A stretch of DNA of 64,000 nucleotides from Anisus vortex (lineage: Eukaryota > Mollusca > Gastropoda > Planorbidae). The stretch spans positions 783,501-847,500 of the forward strand of contig OX421495.1 of NCBI GenBank assembly GCA_949126835.1. The letters run 5' to 3'. The position numbers and the translations under genes were made by a program. Shown here piece by piece: positions 45,001 through 54,000 of the stretch; positions within the stretch are counted from its first letter, which is position 1, and every line of letters begins with the position of its first letter. Under the pieces are notes generated by a model. The model was not told the origin of the DNA. It was given only the letters and a program-made list of their open reading frames with translations, and made no database searches.

Positions 45001-48000
45001 CACAGTAATCCCAGACTCAACAGTAATCCCACACTCAACAGTAATCCCACACTCAACAGTAATCCCAGACTCCACAGTAATCCCAGACTCCACAGTAATC
45101 CCAGACTCCACAGTAATCCCAGACTCCACAGTAATCCCAGACTCCACAGTAATCCCACACTCAACAGTAATCCCACACTCCACAGTAATCCCAGACTCCA
45201 CACTCCACAGTATTTGGAATAATGTAAACAAACAAATGTGAAGCCGGCTGGTCCAGCGGTTAGTTCACCGGACTGTCAACCAAAAAAAACAAAAAAATGA
45301 CACGTCGCGGGTTCTATCCCTGCCACCGACGGATCCCTGTCGCCCTGCAGGAGTTTTGGGCCTAGTGGACGTATTAATCTTCTATCTAGAAGGAACGTCT
45401 GTAAACTTATAAGATAAGATAAATGTAACAATAAGAGTTTCTAGAAATCTTGCTTTTAAGTCTAAATAATGTTACTAGATTAATTTTAAAAACAATATTA
45501 AATTAGACATTCATTATTGCATTTATACGTGCGCATTGAGCTTACAAAGTGTTTTCTGATATACAAATACAATTATTTTCATAAGAAATATTTACAGAAC
45601 TCTAAAAATGGCTTTGACAGGATCATAAAAAAAAGTATTTATAAAGCGCTATCAACAAACAGAGTGTAGGCTCTAACCGCATTAAGAAAACGGAAAACAA
45701 AACATACATACAAGTGATAACATATAATGATTAGGCTTATACAAAATCAGACAAAAATAAACGATATAACTGATTTCTAAAGGGGAATCTTAAAATAGTG
45801 AGTCTTTAATCGAAGTTCTTTTTAAAAGTGTCGTAGCAGACGGTTCGTCTAAGCTTGAGGAGGAGCTATCATCAAAATTGATTGATCTAATTATATGATC
45901 AACTTTATATAGATGATGATTAAATCTAATGATTAGCTTCAATGTATTCTTTTAAAAATAACTTAAAGACCTTTCTCTTTGGCTAATACTTTTTCCACTG
46001 CAATTCACACCAAGAGCGCACTGAGTATGCTAAATTTAATAGCATGGATAGAAGCGCTAAAAAAAATTACCATTATTATTATTACTTTGTTTTTTGTTTT
46101 GTTTTTCAGACCCAGCTGTACAAGAATGGACATAATTATTATGAAGCTGACCAACTCAATAACTATGCTTTTAAGTCAAGTTTAGATGATAAAAATGTGA
46201 AGGTAGGCGTTCATGAAAAGTCTAGTTGCAATCTTTGATCTAATATGCAAAGCAAGATGGCGATGAGATTTTTAATGATACAAATTTGAAGTTTATGTTT
46301 ATAAAGTGTGACCCTAACAATTGTTTTAAAAGTCTTGTTTACATTACATGGATTTTAATGTAGTTGTTTTTGGGTAAATAAAAGTCTAGTTTAATGATAA
46401 TTTATGAAAAGTGTGGTAAAATTTAGGTCCGGGCATAAAACTTTAAATCACAATATAGTCTAAATACATTTTATAATAGCCTAATGGTTTTCTGTGTTGT
46501 TCGTTAGTAACCAGGGGCAGTTAATCCTGCATGTTAATTTAGTAGCAAATACACAAATGCAGTTTTTTAATACGTTATGATTAATGAATATTTCTGTCTA
46601 GATTACATTTCATTTTTATTAACACAGAGAAATTTTTTTTTATACCAAGACTATCTTAATATTTAAAATAAATTCGTTGGATTCAAATGCTAGTTTAAAA
46701 GTCTACAACAATTCAATAAAGTAGCCTAGTAATAAAAACAAGGTCAATAAAACAATTAGCCTAAGCATATATTTTCTACAAAAGCATTATTCCCATTGAT
46801 ACATTTGATCAAATTTAAATATTGATAGGCCTACAATAATATCTGAAAAACCACAATTTTTACAATTAGGTGATTATAGCGTTTGGCCTTAGAAATCAAG
46901 ATATAAGTGATTGCCACAAAACTGATTACAAGTGTAAAGGCAAAACAGTGTGGGATAACTCTTTTGATCTTAACCCTAAGCAAGCGCAGTTCGCTCTCTT
47001 GGTAAGTACACAACTAAAGCTTAATTCAAAATAAGCTGAATGTTCGTTCATTAAATTGTATCAATCTTAAAACTGTATGCTTTACTCCCTTCCCCTTTTA
47101 AATGTCTGTAGGAGATGTGTGATAGGATAAGAAACACTCAAGGCAATGAGATTCTGCACTTAAAACGTGACCCAGTTTCCAAACTAGTTGACATGAATTG
47201 CTTTATAGCACAAATGAACAATTATATGCAGGTCAGTGATTGGGAAAGTCTAGCAAGGGAGTTAACAATATCTTTACTGACAAACTGCATTCAAACAAGT
47301 AGTCAAGTAGGCCTACATTATCCTACATAAGACCTACATTAGACATTAGAATTACATAAATACTGTCAATAAACTTATTGTTTTATACATAGTTTAGAAT
47401 GCTTGTTTAAACTAGTGATTAACATTTTGTTTTCATTGAATTAGATATTACAGTGTAGAATATAATGGATACAATATAATATCTAGTCTATCATAGTCTA
47501 TGTATTTGTATTAGGCTAATGCTAATGTCTAACTCTAAGTCTAAGTGCATTTTATTAATATTTGTTGCTTACTTTAATTTGGCTTAAATAATTTAAATTA
47601 TATGAATAAGAATAATATAATTATTCATAATATAAAAATGAATATAATACTTATTTGAAGGACTTTACTTTAAGTTAAAAACTTACAAAATGTAAAACTT
47701 GTGATTGTTATTAACTTTGTATACTTCCAACTCTAGAATGAAGGCCATAAAACAGCTCTCTACGGTAAAACGCTTGACTTGTCTTTACCAACTTCTGAAA
47801 TAAAATATGAACAGTTTTTCAATGCACACACATCATTGTATAATGCGTCATTGGTAGATGAAAACTTTTATAGATATTTTGAGGTGAGCACATTTTATAG
47901 CAAAAAAATAAATCATGTCAAATGTATTTTTATAACATTTAGATGTTCTTATTTAGACTCAAACTATTTATTTCAATTTCAACTTTTTTTTTTTCAGTAG

Positions 48001-51000
48001 AACACAAATTGTTTTAAAGCTTTTTTTTAACATTGTCTCTAGAACTAGATTAGTATTATCATTAGGTCTTCTATCCTATAATTACTATAATTCATATACA
48101 TATTGTGCATATATTTATTATAATTTATACATCAATACAATATCTAGTTTTAGGTTGAACACTAGATCTAGCGGTCTATGTCCAAAGGTGAACATCTAAT
48201 TGTCTAAGGGGCACCATTCCTAATTTTTTCACCTGAAGTCTATCTGCCACTTCCCCTCTCCTAAATGGACTGCCTTCCCAGGCTAACAAACTCCCTCTGC
48301 CCGAAGCACCAAGTTTTAAAGGCTCCAGGGCACCGCCTATGCCCCTTCACCTGTCAGTTAAAACAGTTTTGCCAGGTTTAGTGCCTAAGAGACACAAGCA
48401 GGACTGGTCTATGTATAACAGACTGAATAACACTAATACATAGTTAGGCTTTCTGCATTTCTTCACAAATACCTTTATGTCCACATACATTACTTCTACT
48501 TACTACACTCCAATAATGCATGTACACATAATTTATCAATATGTAAAATGGAAACCAATTAGTAAATGTAATCTAGTAATTTCTCAGAAACTATAAATCC
48601 ATTTGATTACCAATAATGATTAAAATACCATGATTAAAATACCATTAATTTCAGACTGTTAAGTCATACTGGCTTTATAATGGATACAATGGCACATTTA
48701 CACCAGAATATGGAACGTATTCCGTCATGTTGGGGGAGACTGAAGACCCATTGGATACTTCAACAATACTCTCTAAACCAGGTCAGTTTATTGTCAACCA
48801 CACACAATAGAATCCTGCATTCTAACAATTAGAGCATTTCATTTGGCACAGAAATCTTTGAAATATAGGATTAAATAAAAATATTGGGTTTAAAAATAAA
48901 TTAGCTCTAATTTAACTACTTTGGCTTTTCAAATAGCCTGAGATTGACAACTGAGAGTTCTATTTCAAAGTTTTATGTTGCCATTCTTCATAAAAAAAGA
49001 ACTATACTGGTCCTGCAGCTAGCATTCAAAACTGTCAATAGGTTGACTTCTGCCTCACCTCAGGAGTTTTGAGCCAAAAATGTAATAATCTTCTATCTGA
49101 AGGAACCTCTGTAAACTTATGATATTAAAAAATTTTTTACAACTGATCTTGTTTATTGTAATGTTCTTCTAGATAAATATTTTGGTACTCGCCTGAGATA
49201 TGCAGGAATTGAGATCAAGACTACATTGACTTATGGCACGAAAGATTTCCGAGCTGGACTCGATATCTATAATGCTTGGGAAAAATTTGTTTCTGATGAG
49301 GTAAGTTTCAAAATTAATTTTCAAGCACTCAGTCCCAATTCTTATCTTATCTTATACATTACAGACGCTCCTTCTATAAAGAAGATTATTGCGTCCTATG
49401 CTCATCCGTGGTCCGAGTCTAGTCTTGCATTTTTATTAATGTTTTAAATGATGTTGAGTTACTAGTTTTCTAGTTACTAGTTGTAATGTTTTCTTTAGTT
49501 GATGGGTCCCATACAGGTGCTGCATATTCTAGTATAGGTCTAACTAATGTGAGATAGCATTTTAGTTTTATATTCTTATTACATTTGTAAAAGTTCCTTT
49601 TTATGAATCCTAATGTTTTGTTTTATTTTTTAATTACTTCATCAATATGAGGGTTCCAAGATAACTTGTCATTTATTATTACTCCTAGATACTTAGATTG
49701 TTAGTTTGAGTTAGTTCTTTACCATGAATGAAGTAGTTTGTTATTATTTGTTTCTTTTTCTTGGATACCCTTATTAGTTGGCATTTTTCTGGGTGAAAAG
49801 ACTCTAGTTTGATTCCCATTTTTGTAGTTCATCTAGGTCTTTTTGTAGAAGTTCACTATCTTTTCCTGTCTTTATTATTCTATAAATTATGCAATCATCT
49901 GCAAATAATCTTACTTTTGTTCCTGTGTTGATGCAATTTGGCAGATCATTAATATAAATTAGAAATAGTAGGGGTCCTAGAACAGTTCCTTGTGGAACTC
50001 CTGAGTTTACTGTTATTGTTGTTGTCTTAGAGCCATTTATTATCACTGTTTGTTCTCTGCCTAAAAGAAAGTCCTGAATCCACTGATGTAAGGGACCAGA
50101 GATGCCAAAATATTTAAGTTTTTTTAGTAGACTAGAATGATGAACTTTATCAAAAGCTTTGGAAACATCTAGTATCTTACAAGTATAATAAAGACATTTT
50201 ATAATGAATGTCTATAATAATGTTATAAGTAATGTTTTTTTTAATGAAATTAATTCTTGTTCTAAGATCTGGTAAAAGATACAAGGAGTAAACTTTTGTC
50301 ATGTGACTTTCTTAATAAATTAAATATAAATGACGAGGTTAAATCATCATAGCAAAAATGAAATCAAAATGTTTCTCTAGAACAAAAATCTTCCACTAAC
50401 AAGAATCAGAACTTACAAATTAATACACTGGAGATCTACTGGTGCTTTGGTTAAAAATATGTTAAGCATTCTATGAGTTTTGTTGCTGTGTATTCCCACA
50501 AGTCTTGTCTTAAAATGTTCCCACAATTTTTGTATCATCTAAATTTTTGTATCCTCTACATTTAAACAATCTTTAGATTGTTTAGATCTTAAGATAAGAT
50601 AAAGAGGTAAGTATAGTTATTAGTCTAAAATAGATTACAACTCTAACAAGACAAATTTGAATATGCTTTTAATTAATACCCCTATAACCCTTGTGGGAAA
50701 TATAAATACTATTGTAGTTTCTCTATAAGGCAACAATTGCTTAGGATGCAATAATCTTCTTTATAGAAGGAGCATCTGTAATCTTCTAGATAAAATATTG
50801 AAAACGCAGGTGAAGAAGAAATGATAAAGTCATCTCTAAATATATTTCTTATTTGCTTTTCATGAGTTTGACACTTCAGTTTGCTCATTATATGGTGTTT
50901 TTTTTTAAATATTGACATAATGTTTTGATAACTTCTTACAGGTGCAAAAGTTACCACCTTCATTGCAAGGTGGAGTTCAGTTGACACCTGGTTTAAGTCA

Positions 51001-54000
51001 AAATGCATGGCATGAATTTAAAAGACAAGAGGTAAGATGTAAACATGATGATGATAAGATCTAAATGTGTATACCTGTTGTTTTTTTTCTGTAGGGCTTA
51101 CACAGTGCCAAAATAGTCCTGAAAGTCTCAATCTATCAAATACATGTAGCTTGGTGAACTTTTTGTGACTTTGAATGGCTACTTGAATAGACTATGACAC
51201 TAGGATTAAAATATAAATACTGTCATAAGATTTGCATGTGTGTTTAGATTCAAGAAATAGTAGGGCTATGATTATTGTTTAGTGTATATATATTATTATT
51301 ACAACTTTATAAATGCCAAGATTAATTGTTCATGCTGCCAGGCTAATGATGTCTGTTGGCATAATTCAATCTAATATTCCTGACGCTATTCTGTTTAAAC
51401 AAACAAAATGTCCTTGCCTACTGGTCTGATTGGCAACCCTGAGTATAAGCAGACGACCCTGAGTATAAGCAGATGACCCTGAGTATAAGCAGATGACCCT
51501 GAGTATAAGCAGATGACCCTGAGTATAAGCAGATGACCCTAAGTATAAGCAGATGATTAGGGTACACACTGCCAGATGATTAGGGTACACACTACCAGTT
51601 AAGGCAAAAATTAAGGTGGATGGGCATTGTCCTGACCACACAATTACTTTATGTCCTTCCTACTGAAAAAGAAAGAACATTCCTTGACTGTACATTACAA
51701 TTACATAACTTAATATATTACAAAATAATTTTACATTATACAAGTTATTACCATTACATAGCCATTGAGTATTATTATTAAACGAACACAAATTTTCACT
51801 TGTATTTAATCATGATTTATTTATACCTGTATAATTGTGTATGTATTGAAGGCCTTGGCTCAGTCAGCATTACAAGGTATTATCATTGGTATCTGCCTGG
51901 CATTCTTTGTGCTCACCGTGGCCACCACTAATGTCATCATAAGTGCCATGGCAACCCTCACCATTGTTTTGGTCACCGTAACAATAGCTGGATGTATACC
52001 ATTGTTTGGATGGAAGATTTCAGTAAGTGTCCTTCTGAATTATAATAAAAATTCCTATCATCTTGCAGTGATTCTCAAATTATTTTTTTACTCATCCAGC
52101 TTACATTCACCTTATTCATTTCATTGCATACCTCTGCTGTCAGGGAATATTTGTGGATATTCAACACCCAGGAGAAGATTAAAGACAATTTTACATATAT
52201 TTGAACCATGCTGTCTTCCTAATTAAATGACAAGCTTGTATTCCATCAATTGTTGACAAAATGATCAATGTGGTCATTGTATTAATTAAAATGTAAAAAC
52301 CTTGTCAGTGTTCACAGAAGTAACACAAAGAATATTCGTGACAAATTTTATTTCATTTTGTCCAGTATTAAAAATTATAATGCAGTATGTAGGCCTACAC
52401 ACAGAGATTGAGATTTATATATATACTGGTATCTTATCTTATACATTACAGACGCTCCTTCTATAAAGAAGATTATTGCGTCCTACGCTCATCCGTGGTC
52501 CGAGTCTAGTCTTGCATTTTTATTAATGTTTTAAATGATGTTAGGTTATTGGTTTTCCTGGTTTGTTCAGGCAACCCATTCCATGCCCGAATGCCACTCG
52601 GGAAGAAAGAGTACTTATATGCATTTGTTCTCGCATAAGGGACAAGGAAGGTGTTTTTGTCTTTATGTTTATCTGAGCTTTGCAACAGATTGTTATTGGG
52701 TTGTATTTCTAAATTAGAGTTTAATGCCTTATGTATTATTACTACTTTACTCTTTGCCCTTCTGTCCTCTAGTGTTTCTAGGTTTAGTGATTTGACTAAT
52801 GGTGTTAATCTTGTCAATTGGGAATATTCACTAGTTATAAACCTTGCAGCTCTTTTTTGGATTTGTTCTAATTTTTTAATGTTTTCTTTAGTTGATGGGT
52901 CCCATACAGATGCTGCATATTCTAGTATAGGCCTAACTAATGTGAGGTAGCATTTTAGTTTTATATTTTTATTACATTTGTAAAAGTTCCTTTTTATGAA
53001 TCCTAATGTTTTGTTTGATTTTTTAATTACTTCATCAATGTGAGGGTTCCAAGATAACTTATCATTTATTATTACTCCTAGATACTTAGCATTGCTAGTT
53101 TGAGTTAGTTCTTTACCATGAATGAAGTAGTTTGTTATTATTTGTTTCTTTTTCTTGGATACCCTTATTAGTTGGCATTTTTCTGGGTGAAAAGACATAC
53201 TCCAGTTTGATTCCCATTTTTGTAGTTCATCTAGGTCTTTTTGTAAAAGTTCACTATCTTTTCCTGTCTTTATTATTCTATAAATTATGCAATCATCAGC
53301 AAATAATCTTACTTTTGTGCCTGTGTTGATGCAATTTGGCAGATCATTAATGTAAATTAGAAATAGTAGGGGCCCTAGAACAGTTCCTTGTGGAACTCCT
53401 GAGTTTACTGTTATTGGTGATGACTTAGAGCCATTTATTATCACTGTTTGTTCTCTGCCTATAAGAAAGTCCTGAATCCACTGATGTAAGGGACCAGAGA
53501 TGCCAAAGTATTTAAGTTTTTTAAGAAGACTAGAATGATGAACTTTATCAAATGCTTTTGAAAAATCTAGTAATATAGCATCAATTTGGTTGTTATTATC
53601 TAATCCCTTAGACAAGTCATCTATTAAGCCTATCAATTGAGTCTCACATGATCTATTTTTCCTGAAGCCATGTTGGTGTGGGCACAGTGCATTTAGTTTG
53701 TCTAGATGATTTACTATACTAATATATATTATATGTTCAAGTAATTTACATGTTATGCTTGTTAGAGAAACAGGTCTATAATTTCCGGGGTCAGATTTAT
53801 CTCCTTTTTTGAAAAAGGGGGTTACATTGGCTAATTTCCAATCTTTGGGCACTTTGCCCTGGTTTAGAGAGGCCTGAAAAAGTATTTTAAAGATTGGAGA
53901 TATTTCATTAGTTAGTTCTTTAAGCAGTCTTGCTGGTATTTCATCTGGACCAGAAGCTTTGTTTACTTTTAAGTTGGTTAGGAGTTGTTTAATATTGGAT

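Noticed and set aside
44556..45231. Two overlapping minus-strand ORFs of over 200 residues (LLSVGLLW and ITVECG repeats)
   Set aside because: They are translations of an 18-bp minisatellite whose unit is a multiple of three; there is no splice or start context, and two frames are open equally.
45244..45330. tRNA gene
   Set aside because: A-box and B-box-like segments belong to the SINE-A head; no cloverleaf can be closed and a dispersed family with a LINE tail is present. The same holds for 58750 (SINE-B).
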